Shown here piece by piece: positions 15,585-24,583 of a stretch of 64,000 bases of DNA. This DNA comes from Mycobacterium sp. 1245111.1 (lineage in GTDB: Bacteria; Actinomycetota; Actinomycetes; Mycobacteriales; Mycobacteriaceae), in the NCBI RefSeq assembly GCF_001673405.1, contig NZ_LZLV01000117.1, positions 32,098 through 96,097 on the forward strand, given 5' to 3'. A program made the translations under genes and the position numbers. Numbering within the stretch: the first letter of the stretch is position 1; the number at the start of each line of letters is the position of its first letter. The notes under the pieces were generated by a model. The model was given only the letters and a program-made list of their open reading frames with translations. It was not told where the DNA came from and made no database searches.

Positions 15585-16712
15585 TTGAATGTTATTACGA
15601 AACTCCATCAGGCTCCTTCTCCGGCTCTGCGCTTCCTTGTTGCGGGCCTTTTGCTGGTCCTGGCGTTCGCCGGAGCCGTCGCAGTTGCCGACTACAAGAC
15701 AGTGACGCTGAGCGTCGATGGCAACGCGATGACCGTGGCGACGATGAAGTCGCGGGTGATCGACATCATCACGGAGAACGGGTTCAAGGTCAGCGATCGC
15801 GACGACCTGTACCCGGCCGCTGGTGAGAAAGTTCACAACGCCGCGAACATCGTGCTGCGCCGCAGTCGGCCGCTGCAGATCTCGCTCGACGGCCAGAACA
15901 CCAAGCAGGTGTGGACGACGGCCTCCACGGTCGACGAGGCACTGGCTCAGCTGGCGATGTCCGACACCGCACCGGCGGCCGCCTCGCGTGGCAGCCGCGT
16001 CCCGCTGGCCGGCATGGCCTTGCCGGTCGTCAGCGCCAAGACCGTCGAACTCGACGACGCCGGCCAGGTACGCAACGTCCACTTGGCCGCGGCGCGGGTC
16101 GGCGACCTGCTGGCCGGCCTCGGGGTGCCGCTGGAGCAGGCCGACCAGGTCACGCCCGGCGCCGGCGCGCCGGTGATCGACGGCATGCACGTCCAGGTGA
16201 TCCGCAACCGGATCGAGAAGATCACCGAGCGGGTTCCGCTGGATCCGCCGCGGCGCCGGATCGAAGACCCGCAGCTGAACATGAGCAAAGAGATCGTCGA
16301 AGACAAGGGCGTCGCCGGCACCCAGGACATGACCTACGCGGTGTCCAAGGTCAACGGCGTCGAGACCGGCCGTCTGCCGATCGCCAGCCACGTCGTCGCG
16401 CCTGCTCGTGAGGCGGTCGTACGGGTCGGTACCAAGCCGGGCACCGAGGTACCCAACGTCGGGAACGGTGAAATCTGGGATGCCATTTCGCGCTGCGAGG
16501 CCGGCGGAAACTGGGCGATCAACACCGGCAACGGCTACTACGGCGGTGTGCAGTTCGACCAGAACACCTGGGAACGCAACGGCGGGCTGCGGTTTGCCCC
16601 GCGCGCCGATCTGGCCAGCCGCGAAGAGCAGATCGCCGTGGCCGAAGTGACCCGCGCCCGTCAGGGCTGGGGAGCATGGCCGGTCTGCAGCGGACGAGCG
16701 GGTGCTCGCTGA
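15585..16712 (+). CDS. rpfB: resuscitation-promoting factor RpfB
   Basis: A 375-residue peptidoglycan lytic enzyme that stimulates regrowth of dormant cells. It has a single N-terminal membrane segment (FLVAGLLLVLAFAGAVAVA). Three DUF348 repeats follow (TLSVDGNAMTVATMKSRV; LQISLDGQNTKQVWTTAS; TVELDDAGQVRNVHLAA), then a G5 domain (NRIEKITERVPL to RVGTKPG). The C-terminal Rpf lysozyme-like domain has the catalytic Glu in ISRCEAGGNW. TTG 15585 (LNVITKLHQ) is chosen from the family N-terminus and a GGGGAT site upstream; the frame is open back to 15459. Where I recall M. tuberculosis RpfB having a Cys after the signal (VAACKTV), this protein reads VADYKTV. It is therefore probably not a lipoprotein. 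Confidence 0.93.
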   Translation: MNVITKLHQAPSPALRFLVAGLLLVLAFAGAVAVADYKTVTLSVDGNAMTVATMKSRVIDIITENGFKVSDRDDLYPAAGEKVHNAANIVLRRSRPLQISLDGQNTKQVWTTASTVDEALAQLAMSDTAPAAASRGSRVPLAGMALPVVSAKTVELDDAGQVRNVHLAAARVGDLLAGLGVPLEQADQVTPGAGAPVIDGMHVQVIRNRIEKITERVPLDPPRRRIEDPQLNMSKEIVEDKGVAGTQDMTYAVSKVNGVETGRLPIASHVVAPAREAVVRVGTKPGTEVPNVGNGEIWDAISRCEAGGNWAINTGNGYYGGVQFDQNTWERNGGLRFAPRADLASREEQIAVAEVTRARQGWGAWPVCSGRAGAR

Positions 16713-17620
16713 CCATCCAGTTACTTGGGCGAACCGAAATCCGGCGGTTAGCCAAAGAACTCGATATCCGGCCGCGTAAATCGTTGGGGCAGAACTTCGT
16801 TCACGACGCCAACACCGTGCGCCGAATCGTCACCGCCTCGGGCGTCAACCGCGACGACCATGTGCTCGAAGTCGGGCCCGGTCTCGGCTCACTTACCCTC
16901 GCGTTGCTCGACCGCGGCTGCACGGTCAGCGCCATCGAAATCGACCCGGTGCTGGCCGAACGGCTGCCCCAGACGGTGGCCGAGCGTTCGCACAGTGAGA
17001 GTCAACGGCTGACGGTGATCAACCGCGACGTGCTCTCTATCGGTCCCGACGATCTCGCCTCCCCGCCGACGGCGGTCGTGGCGAATCTGCCGTACAACGT
17101 CGCGGTCCCGGCAATTCTGCACCTACTCGCCGAATTCCCAACGCTGCGAACGGTAATGGTGATGGTGCAGGCCGAGGTCGCCGAGCGGCTCGCCGCCGAA
17201 CCGGGCGGCAAGGAGTACGGCGTGCCCAGCGTCAAGGTCCGTTTCCACGGGCAGGTTCGTCGGCACGGGACGGTGTCGCCGACCGTCTTCTGGCCGATCC
17301 CCCGGGTCTACTCCGGACTGGTACGCATCGACCGCTACACCAACCCGTCGTGGCCGATCGATGCGAAATTCCGCCAGAACGTCTTCAGGCTCATCGACAC
17401 CGCATTCGCGCAGCGGCGCAAGACATCTCGCAACGCCTTCGTCGAATGGGCGGGGTCGGGTAACGAATCGGCAAGCCGCCTGCTGGCCGCGAGTATCGAC
17501 CCGGCCCGCCGCGGCGAGACACTGACCATCGACGAGTTCGTCCGGCTCTACCAGCGTTCGGGCGACGTTGGCGACGCACCGCCGCGAGGTCAGGCTCACC
17601 CACAAGCGTCCGCGAGCTGA
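16676..17620 (+). CDS. rsmA: 16S rRNA (adenine1518/1519-N6)-dimethyltransferase
   Basis: A 314-residue KsgA/RsmA enzyme that dimethylates two adjacent adenines in helix 45 of 16S rRNA late in 30S assembly. It carries RPRKSLGQNFVHD, the SAM motif LEVGPGLGSLT, the acidic AIEIDPVLA, and the catalytic NLPYNV. The C-terminal domain is typical. ATG 16676 overlaps the end of rpfB by 37 bases, as in other mycobacteria, so the two are one operon with linked translation. ispE follows after 23 bases. Confidence 0.96.
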   Translation: MAGLQRTSGCSLTIQLLGRTEIRRLAKELDIRPRKSLGQNFVHDANTVRRIVTASGVNRDDHVLEVGPGLGSLTLALLDRGCTVSAIEIDPVLAERLPQTVAERSHSESQRLTVINRDVLSIGPDDLASPPTAVVANLPYNVAVPAILHLLAEFPTLRTVMVMVQAEVAERLAAEPGGKEYGVPSVKVRFHGQVRRHGTVSPTVFWPIPRVYSGLVRIDRYTNPSWPIDAKFRQNVFRLIDTAFAQRRKTSRNAFVEWAGSGNESASRLLAASIDPARRGETLTIDEFVRLYQRSGDVGDAPPRGQAHPQASAS

Positions 17621-17643
17621 CCGGCGGGCGATAGTCTCGTCCG

Positions 17644-18600
17644 GTGCCGATGGACGGGAGCACAGCAGCCGAGTGGGTGCCCACTGGGGCGGTGACGGTT
17701 CGGACCCCCGGGAAGATCAACCTGTATCTGGCCGTCGGGGACCTGATGCCGACCGGCTATCACGAGCTGACGACGGTGTTTCACGCCGTTTCGCTGGTAG
17801 ACGAGGTCACCGTTCGCGGCGCCGACGTGCTCTCGCTGGAGATCACCGGCGAAGGCGCCGGCCAGCTACCCCTCGACGAGCGCAATCTGGCCTGGCAGGC
17901 AGCCGAGCTGATGGCCGAGCACGTCGGTCGCGCACCGGACGTGGAGATCGTGATCGACAAGAGCATCCCGGTGGCCGGCGGAATGGGCGGCGGCAGCGCG
18001 GATGCGGCCGCGGTGCTCGTCGCGCTCAACTCGTTGTGGGAACTCGGGGTGCCCCGTCGCGATCTGCACACGCTGGCCGCCAAGCTCGGTAGCGACGTGC
18101 CGTTCGCCCTGCACGGCGGCACCGCGCTGGGCACCGGTCGCGGCGAGGAGCTGGCGACTGTGTTGGCCCGCAACACTTTCCATTGGGTGTTGGCGTTCGC
18201 CAAGGGTGGACTGTCCACTCCGAAGGTTTTTCGCGAGCTGGATCGGTTGCGTGAGGTGGGCGATCCGCCGCGCCTCGACGAGGCCGGTCCGGTGCTGGCT
18301 GCCCTGGCGGCCGGTGACCCGGAGCAATTGGCGCCGCTGCTGGGCAACGAGTTGCAAGCGGCCGCGGTGAGCCTGAGCGCGCCCCTGCGCCGGGTGCTGC
18401 GGGCCGGTGTGGAGGCCGGCGCGTTGGCTGGCCTCGTGTCGGGGTCGGGGCCCACGTGCGCGTTCCTGTGCCGGTCAGCGTCCTCGGCCGTCGATGTGGG
18501 CACCGAGCTGTCCGGCGCCGGCGTCTGTCGGACGGTGCGGGTCGCCAGCGGTCCCGTGCACGGCGCCCGGGTGGTGCCTACGCCGGCCTCCGGGGCCTGA
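17644..18600 (+). CDS. ispE: 4-diphosphocytidyl-2-C-methyl-D-erythritol kinase
   Basis: A 318-residue GHMP kinase of the non-mevalonate isoprenoid pathway, phosphorylating CDP-methylerythritol. The ATP loop PVAGGMGGGSADAAAVL is clear, with VRTPGKINLYLAVG near the N-terminus and VSGSGPTCAFL near the C-terminus. GTG 17644 is the first start; ATG 17650 and GTG 17671 (VPTGAVTV, matching the shorter M. tuberculosis start) are alternatives. It is the last gene of the rpfB-rsmA-ispE operon, linking cell-wall remodelling, ribosome maturation and isoprenoid supply. Confidence 0.95.
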   Translation: MPMDGSTAAEWVPTGAVTVRTPGKINLYLAVGDLMPTGYHELTTVFHAVSLVDEVTVRGADVLSLEITGEGAGQLPLDERNLAWQAAELMAEHVGRAPDVEIVIDKSIPVAGGMGGGSADAAAVLVALNSLWELGVPRRDLHTLAAKLGSDVPFALHGGTALGTGRGEELATVLARNTFHWVLAFAKGGLSTPKVFRELDRLREVGDPPRLDEAGPVLAALAAGDPEQLAPLLGNELQAAAVSLSAPLRRVLRAGVEAGALAGLVSGSGPTCAFLCRSASSAVDVGTELSGAGVCRTVRVASGPVHGARVVPTPASGA

Positions 18601-18883
18601 CGAAGCGCCGATTTCGTCACACAGTTTGGCAGTTACTTAAGGGGAGTTTAAGATTGTCGGCGGTGCTGATTTCTGGTCGAGCAACGAGCCTGGTTTCTTC
18701 GCCCGCCGTTCCCCTCGGCGGGCGTGCCGTCAGCGGCTTCGCGACGTTGCACGCGGTTATCGGTGCGCAAACGAATCGAGATCAAATCGCTGCCCAATTG
18801 TGGGCGCGCGGCTATCCCAAAGTGTGCTTGAGCAGGAGCAACATTAAGGGCTGGGCGATGGCGCCGGGACCGAGGAGGCAATC

Positions 18884-20518
18884 GTGAGCAGGTTTACCGA
18901 CAACATGTTCCGCAACGCTCATGAGAGCTCGCGGGGCATGGTTACCGGCGAGCCCCACGAGCCGGTCCGGCACACCTGGCTCGAGGTGCACGAGCGCGCG
19001 CGGCGCATCGCCGGCGGACTGGCTGCCGCGGGCGTCGGGCACGGTGACGCCGTCGGCGTTCTGGCCGGATTCCCGGTGGAAATCGCGCCCACGGCGCAGG
19101 CGCTGTGGATGCGCGGCGCCAGCCTGACGATGCTGCACCAGCCGACGCCGCGCACCGACCTCGCCGTCTGGGCCGAGGACACCATGAACGTGATCGCGAT
19201 GATCGAGGCCAGTGCGGTCATCGTGTCCGAGCCCTTCCTGGTCGCCATCCCGGTGCTCGAGGAAAAGGGCATCAAGGTGCTCAAGATCGGTGACCTGCTC
19301 GACGCCGAGCCGATCGACCCGGTCGAGACCGACGAAGACGACCTGGCGCTGATGCAGCTGACGTCCGGCTCGACCGGCTCGCCCAAGGCCGTCCAGATCA
19401 CGCACCGCAACATCTACTCGAACGCCGAGGCCATGTTCATCGGCGCGCAGTACGACGTCGATAAGGACGTCATGGTCAGCTGGCTGCCCTGCTTCCACGA
19501 CATGGGCATGGTCGGCTTCCTGACCATCCCGATGTACTTCGGCGCCGAGCTGGTCAAGGTCACCCCGATGGACTTCCTGCGCGACACGCTGCTGTGGGCC
19601 AAGCTCATCGACAAGTACAAGGGCACCATGACCGCGGCGCCCAACTTCGCCTACGCGCTGTTCGCCAAGCGGCTGCGCAAGCAGGCCGAGCCGGGCCAAT
19701 ACGACCTGTCGACGCTGCGGTTCGCGCTGTCGGGCGCCGAGCCCGTCGACCCCGCCGACGTCGAGGACCTGCTGGACGCCGGCAAGGCCTTCGGGCTGAA
19801 GCCGTCGGCGATCCTGCCCGCGTACGGCATGGCGGAGACGACGCTGGCGGTGTCGTTCTCGGAGTGCAACGCCGGCCTGGTGGTCGACGAGGTCGACGCC
19901 GATCTGCTGGCGGCGCTGCGCCGCGCGGTCCCGGCCACTAAAGGCAACACCCGGCGGCTGGCCTCGCTCGGTCCGCTGCTGAAGGACCTGGAGGCCCGCG
20001 TCGTCGACGAGAACGGCAACGTGATGCCCGCTCGCGGCGTCGGCGTCATCGAGTTGCGCGGCGAATGCGTGACACCCGGCTACATCACGATGGGCGGTTT
20101 CCTGCCCGCGCAGGATGAAAACGGGTGGTACGACACCGGTGACCTGGGCTACCTGATGGAGAACGGCCACGTCGTGGTCTGCGGCCGCGTCAAGGACGTC
20201 ATCATCATGGCCGGCCGCAACATCTACCCCACCGACATCGAGCGCGCCGCGGGCCGCGTCGAGGGTGTGCGCGTCGGCTGCGCCGTCGCGGTCCGGCTGG
20301 ACGCCGGGCACTCACGCGAAACCTTCGCGGTCGCTGTGGAATCCAACTCCTGGCAGGACCCGGTCGAGGTGCGACGCATCGAGCACCAGGTGGCCCACGA
20401 GGTCGTGGCCGAGGTCGACGTGCGGCCGCGCAACGTCGTGGTGCTCGGACCCGGCACCATCCCGAAGACGTCGTCGGGCAAGCTGCGCCGGGCGAACTCC
20501 GTCACGCTCGTTACCTAA
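18884..20518 (+). CDS. pks16: fatty acyl-AMP ligase-like adenylate-forming enzyme (Rv1013/pks16-like)
   Basis: A 544-residue ANL-superfamily enzyme, close to M. tuberculosis Pks16 along its length. That name is historical: no ketosynthase or other PKS domain is present. Core motifs are LMQLTSGSTGSPKAVQ (P-loop), PAYGMAETTLA, WYDTGDLGYL, GRVKDVIIMAGRNIYPTD and the C-terminal lysine loop PKTSSGKLRR. It should activate an acyl substrate as an adenylate; whether it transfers to CoA or an acyl carrier is open. GTG 18884 has a strong GAGGAGG site. A 283-bp non-coding gap precedes it, with AT-richer sequence (TTACTTAAGGGGAGTTTAAGATTG) near 18634 in shorter pieces; it is the likely promoter. Confidence 0.92.
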   Translation: MSRFTDNMFRNAHESSRGMVTGEPHEPVRHTWLEVHERARRIAGGLAAAGVGHGDAVGVLAGFPVEIAPTAQALWMRGASLTMLHQPTPRTDLAVWAEDTMNVIAMIEASAVIVSEPFLVAIPVLEEKGIKVLKIGDLLDAEPIDPVETDEDDLALMQLTSGSTGSPKAVQITHRNIYSNAEAMFIGAQYDVDKDVMVSWLPCFHDMGMVGFLTIPMYFGAELVKVTPMDFLRDTLLWAKLIDKYKGTMTAAPNFAYALFAKRLRKQAEPGQYDLSTLRFALSGAEPVDPADVEDLLDAGKAFGLKPSAILPAYGMAETTLAVSFSECNAGLVVDEVDADLLAALRRAVPATKGNTRRLASLGPLLKDLEARVVDENGNVMPARGVGVIELRGECVTPGYITMGGFLPAQDENGWYDTGDLGYLMENGHVVVCGRVKDVIIMAGRNIYPTDIERAAGRVEGVRVGCAVAVRLDAGHSRETFAVAVESNSWQDPVEVRRIEHQVAHEVVAEVDVRPRNVVVLGPGTIPKTSSGKLRRANSVTLVT

Positions 20519-21123
20519 GCCAACGGGGACAGCCCCGAGCGCACGAGTCCCAGCGTCGTGGCGGTGATTTCGCTCAAATCTTCACGGCAGCCGTTGCGGC
20601 CCCACCGTTCCACGCCGACAACCATTGCCGCCGCCAGCGAGGCGCCCGCGACGTCGGCGACCAGATCGATGTTCGGCACATCGGGGTAGCGCTGCTTGAC
20701 GAAGTCGGTGATCACCGCGGCGAACGATGACTGCACCACTCGCAGGTGGCTGGCGACCTGTTCCCCGGTGATCAATTCGGCACGGGCGAGCGCCGCCTGC
20801 CGAACCAATTCGAGGTCGTGCGGGAAGTTTTCGATGCTGGCCCGTACGGCATCGAACAGCGACTCAGAGAGTGGACGCTGGGCGAGCGCGTCGGCCAGCC
20901 ACTCCACCTGCGTGTCGTAATCCTGAAACAGCACCGCTTCCTTGCTGGGGAAGTGCCGAAAGAACGTGCGTTCGGTGACCCCGGCTTCCTGGGCGAGCTG
21001 TTCGACGGTGACGTTGCCGAAGCCGTCGCTGGCGAAACGTTTCAAGGCGGCCTGCCGTAGCGCCTCGCGCGTCTTGGTCCGTCGCAACGTGTGCAGGTTC
21101 GGCCGCTCACTCATAGCTGGCAT
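20515..21123 (-). CDS. TetR-family transcriptional regulator
   Basis: A 202-residue TetR regulator with a classic helix-turn-helix (VTVEQLAQEAGVTERTFFRHF) and an acyl-CoA/antibiotic-regulator-type C-terminal domain (SLAAAMVVGVERW). The start is either ATG 21123 or ATG 21114 (MSERPNLHTLRR). Its stop overlaps the pks16 stop by 4 bases, tail to tail. It is divergent from the phytoene-dehydrogenase-like gene at 21204 and probably represses it and itself through the palindrome at 21144-21155. Confidence 0.88.
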   Translation of the reverse strand: MPAMSERPNLHTLRRTKTREALRQAALKRFASDGFGNVTVEQLAQEAGVTERTFFRHFPSKEAVLFQDYDTQVEWLADALAQRPLSESLFDAVRASIENFPHDLELVRQAALARAELITGEQVASHLRVVQSSFAAVITDFVKQRYPDVPNIDLVADVAGASLAAAMVVGVERWGRNGCREDLSEITATTLGLVRSGLSPLA

Positions 21124-21143
21124 CCCACCACACTTCCAATTAC

Positions 21144-21155
21144 GTCAGTACTGAC
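21144..21155. promoter_or_regulatory. candidate TetR operator
   Basis: GTCAGTACTGAC is a perfect 12-bp palindrome, extended with one mismatched pair to TA(C)GTCAGTACTGAC(A)TA. It sits 20 bases upstream of the tetR start and 48 bases upstream of the oxidoreductase start. Its size and position fit a TetR homodimer site. Confidence 0.7.
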
Positions 21156-21203
21156 ATATATTACCTCGCGGAGGGTCCTGACCTCGCATCTCGGATAAGG
21201 AGC

Positions 21204-22775
21204 ATGGTGATGACGGACTATGACGCAATCGTGGTCGGCGCCGGGCACAACGGGTTGACCGCGGCGGCGGTTCTGCAGCGCGCCGGCATGCGGACGCTGT
21301 GCCTGGAGGCGAACACATACAGCGGCGGCATGGCGGCCACGGTCGAGTTGATCGACGGATTCCGTTACGAGATAGCCGGTTCCGTGCAGTTTCCGACCGC
21401 TCCCCAGATCACCAAAGAACTCGGGCTCGACACGTTGCCCACCGTGGACGCCGAGGTTCAGTCGGTCAATCTCGGCGACAACGGCGAAGAGCCGATGATC
21501 TTCTACCGCGACCCGATGCAGCTGATGACCCACCTCGCCGAGAAGCTCGGCGCCGAAGCCGTCACCGGCATGGCCGAGATGATCGGCTGGAGCCAGGGTC
21601 CGGCGAAGGCACTCGACCGCTTCGAGGTATGCACGCTGCCCAAGACCTTGGACGAGATGTACGCCTGCGCCGCAAACGAATACGAGCGCAGAGCCATCCA
21701 CGAGGTCCTGTTCGGAACGGCGATGGACGCCATCGACCGCTTCCTGCCCGACAAGGACAAGCACGGGGTGCTGCGCGGGATGCTTGCCTTCCTCGCGATC
21801 AACTCCACCTACCGAGGGCCCTACACCCCGGGAAGCGCAACATGTTTGGCGTTCGCGCTCGCCGTCCCGAACGAGGGAGCGGCAATGATGACAAAGCTCG
21901 AAGGGGGAATCGGCGCACTCTGCCAGCACCTGCACGAGCTTTTCGTCTCGCATGGAGGCGAGATCAGATATCGCGCCAAGGTCGAGAAGATCCTCACCGA
22001 CAACTCCTCTGTGACGGGCGTTCGTCTCAAGGATGGCTCGGAAATCACTGCCCCCGTGGTGATTTCCAACCTATCGCCCGACTTGACCTTGATCGACATG
22101 GTCGGGGCCGATCAGCTGCCCGCCGACCTGGTCACCCGGCTCAGCGGACGCGACCATCGGGCTTCGTTCGTGCAGATCCATTTCGCGCTCGACGGGCTGC
22201 CGGAGTTCGCGCCGCCCTATGACTTTCTCAACGAGCCCGGCATGCAAGGGTCGATCGGCATCTTCGGCTCACCCGAGGAACAGCAACGCCAATGGGAGGA
22301 ATGTCGGCGCGGCATCATTCCCGACAACCCGTCGATGGGCATGCAGATCCCGTCGGTCCACGATCCCGCGATGGCGCCGCCGGGGAAGCACGCCGCGAGT
22401 GCCTTCGCCTACGCGTTCCCGGTCGAATCCAGCCGCGACCTACACGGTCAGCTCAAAAACGTGATGGCCGAGAAGGTGATCGACAAGATCACCCGTTTTG
22501 CTCCCAACTTCCGCGACATCCAGATACGGCACATCACGTTTGCGCCGTACCACATGCAGACGATGTTCGCCGCTCCCTCGGGCGACTTCTGCCATGGCTT
22601 GTTGCATCCAGACTTGATGGGGCCCAACCGGCCTGGGCCCAAGGGCTTCATCGACATGCCGATTCCGATCGACGGTCTTTACCTCGGCGGGGCGGGCTGC
22701 CATGGCGGACCGGGGATCACTTTTACGCCGGGCTACAACGCCGCGCATCAGGCGCTCGCGGACCTGTCGCGATGA
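21204..22775 (+). CDS. FAD-dependent phytoene-dehydrogenase/PYROXD2-like oxidoreductase
   Basis: A 523-residue flavoprotein of the amine-oxidase/phytoene desaturase superfamily. The N-terminal dinucleotide motif is DAIVVGAGHNGLTAAAVLQRAG with EAN ending the second strand. The C-terminal FAD signature is LYLGGAGCHGGPGITFTPGYNAA. No carotenoid synthesis genes (crtE, crtB) are nearby, so carotenoid desaturation is unlikely; CrtI-like proteins of this subgroup have diverse or unknown substrates. It is divergently arranged with TetR, whose ligand may be the substrate. ATG 21204 or ATG 21210 (MTDYDAIV) are both possible. Confidence 0.85.
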   Translation: MVMTDYDAIVVGAGHNGLTAAAVLQRAGMRTLCLEANTYSGGMAATVELIDGFRYEIAGSVQFPTAPQITKELGLDTLPTVDAEVQSVNLGDNGEEPMIFYRDPMQLMTHLAEKLGAEAVTGMAEMIGWSQGPAKALDRFEVCTLPKTLDEMYACAANEYERRAIHEVLFGTAMDAIDRFLPDKDKHGVLRGMLAFLAINSTYRGPYTPGSATCLAFALAVPNEGAAMMTKLEGGIGALCQHLHELFVSHGGEIRYRAKVEKILTDNSSVTGVRLKDGSEITAPVVISNLSPDLTLIDMVGADQLPADLVTRLSGRDHRASFVQIHFALDGLPEFAPPYDFLNEPGMQGSIGIFGSPEEQQRQWEECRRGIIPDNPSMGMQIPSVHDPAMAPPGKHAASAFAYAFPVESSRDLHGQLKNVMAEKVIDKITRFAPNFRDIQIRHITFAPYHMQTMFAAPSGDFCHGLLHPDLMGPNRPGPKGFIDMPIPIDGLYLGGAGCHGGPGITFTPGYNAAHQALADLSR

Positions 22776-22826
22776 CATACGTGAGCGCCGAACCCTGGTA
22801 TGCGGTTTTGTGTCTGCTCGCGGGCG

Positions 22827-23147
22827 TCAGGCCTTCGAGAGTTGGTGCGGGCAATAGAATTTCGCGGAGATCATCGCGAAATCGGATGCGTCTTCCATAT
22901 TGAAGCCCGGGTTACGGGCTTTCACGTCGTGGATCAGTTCCAACGCGGATTCGCCGCTGTTCAAGCATCCGCAGACGGACTTTCCGGCGCCGACCGCTCC
23001 GTCCGGGTTGGGAAAGTGAATGCCGACTTGTCGCAGAGCCCCGAGGAAGCCGGCGTCGTCGCCGGCGATGTCGGGTGGATCGCTGTAGGCCGGCGCCGCC
23101 AGACCGATCGCGGCGAACACGCCCAGCGCGGCGATTGTCTTTTTCAT
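22827..23147 (-). CDS. small secreted DUF732-type protein
   Basis: A 106-residue exported protein. It has a signal peptide (MKKTIAALGVFAAIGLAAPAYS) and then a DUF732-like domain: DDAGFLGALRQVGIHFPNPDGAV, in parts, and a three-cysteine pattern (VCGCLNSG; KFYCPHQ). ATG 23147 has an excellent AGGAGG ribosome site. It follows the upstream PPE gene by only 16 bases on the same strand, making it the third gene of a PPE-PPE-DUF732 operon. DUF732 proteins are numerous small mycobacterial secreted proteins of unknown function. Confidence 0.88.
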   Translation of the reverse strand: MKKTIAALGVFAAIGLAAPAYSDPPDIAGDDAGFLGALRQVGIHFPNPDGAVGAGKSVCGCLNSGESALELIHDVKARNPGFNMEDASDFAMISAKFYCPHQLSKA

Positions 23148-23163
23148 GAGCAACCTCCTTTAT

Positions 23164-24564
23164 CTAACGGTGTTCGGACGGGCTGACTTTCGCCTTGCCG
23201 CCCTTGGATAGATGAACGGCATGGACCCCGGGCACCTTGGCCAGCTGCTCCAGCAGACTGTCCAGCCCCTCTTGATCGACGTGGTGATGCTGCACGCTCT
23301 CCGGCTTCTCGGATATCTGTGCGACCATCCGCTTGAGCTGTTCGGGGGAGTGCTTGCCGGTGGAATCCTTCAGTTCTTTCAGCGGAGTGATCCGACCACG
23401 AACGCCGTTGGCGGACGCGACGGTTGGGGCCCCGGCGCCTACCGCGCTGCCGAGCATCCCGGCCATGGACATCGAGCTGAACAACCCGACCTCGCCGAGC
23501 GCCGCCGCCGGCACCGCCTGCGTCCCGGCGGCCGATAGCGCGGCGGCCGCGGTCCGGATCGCCGGGGTGGCTGCGGCCCAGGCCGGCGGGACGGACAACT
23601 TCCCGACCAGCGTGCCGGTGTCTCCCATACTTGCCGACACGGAACTGGTCAGCCATCCTCGGCCATACCACGGGCCGAGAAGCCCGCCGCCCAGGCCCGC
23701 TTTCGGTGGCAATCCGAAGCCGGGGGCCGGACTGAACTTGAGGAACTGCGAGACCGGGAAGTTGGTGAGCAGGCCGATGTCGTTGAACTGCGTCGCGAAA
23801 CTCACTGGAGCTTTCACCGCCGAGAACATCGCCGAGTACGTCGACGCGCCGGCCGGGCCGAACAGGCCGTTCAGTAGGCCATTGAGAGTGCTGGTGTAGT
23901 CGGTGCTCAGATTGGCCAGCCATTGCAGCAGTGGTGAGCCGGTGTATGTCGTTGCGGCCGAGACTGTTTGAGCGCTCGATCCAGCCTGGGTGGCAGCGGC
24001 TTGGGCCAGCGCCGCCGACTGCGCTTCGGTACCTGCGGTGGTGGTGGTCTGCGGCGGTTCGGTGTACGGCGTCAGTTTGGTGGCGGCGGCCGAGGACGCC
24101 GCGTAGGTATCCATCGCGAGAGCGTCCTGCGCCCACATCTCGCCGTATTGGGCCTCGGTGACCGCGATCGCCGCGTTGTTCTGCCCGATGATGTTGGTCG
24201 CGGCGAGTTGGGCCAATTGGGCACGGTTGGCGGCGATTTCAGCCGGCGGCACGTGTGACGCGAACGCCGTTTCGTACGCGCTGGCGGCCGCGCTGGCCTG
24301 GCTGGCGGTCTCGGCCGCCTGCGTCGCGGTGGACTGCATCCAGGTCAGATACGGGGCGACCGCGGCCGCCATGCTCAGTGACGTCGGCCCCAACCACGGT
24401 CCGGCTGTCAGCGATGAGATCACCGACGAGTAGGAGGTCGCCGCCTGCTGCAACTCGTTGGCGAGTTCACCCCACGCGGCCGCGGCCGCCAACAATGGCT
24501 CCGATCCCGCGCCGGTGTACATCCGGCCCGAGTTGATTTCCGGTGGAAACGCTGCATAGAACAT
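23164..24564 (-). CDS. PPE family protein, SVP subgroup
   Basis: A 466-residue PPE protein. The PPE domain (1-180) begins MFYAAFPPEINSGRMYTG and has a WxG-type turn (GPWLGP) and helical AQLAATNIIGQN. The SVP motif is GKLSVPPAWAAA near residue 325. After it the C-terminal 100 residues are unusual for the subgroup: charged and Lys/His-rich (LKELKDSTGKHSPEQLKRM, HHHVDQEGL). It probably goes through a type VII secretion system (ESX-5 for most SVP proteins), but no PE partner is adjacent. It lies 19 bases after another PPE gene in one operon. Confidence 0.92.
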   Translation of the reverse strand: MFYAAFPPEINSGRMYTGAGSEPLLAAAAAWGELANELQQAATSYSSVISSLTAGPWLGPTSLSMAAAVAPYLTWMQSTATQAAETASQASAAASAYETAFASHVPPAEIAANRAQLAQLAATNIIGQNNAAIAVTEAQYGEMWAQDALAMDTYAASSAAATKLTPYTEPPQTTTTAGTEAQSAALAQAAATQAGSSAQTVSAATTYTGSPLLQWLANLSTDYTSTLNGLLNGLFGPAGASTYSAMFSAVKAPVSFATQFNDIGLLTNFPVSQFLKFSPAPGFGLPPKAGLGGGLLGPWYGRGWLTSSVSASMGDTGTLVGKLSVPPAWAAATPAIRTAAAALSAAGTQAVPAAALGEVGLFSSMSMAGMLGSAVGAGAPTVASANGVRGRITPLKELKDSTGKHSPEQLKRMVAQISEKPESVQHHHVDQEGLDSLLEQLAKVPGVHAVHLSKGGKAKVSPSEHR

Positions 24565-24583
24565 CTCGAAAACCCCTGCCCTG

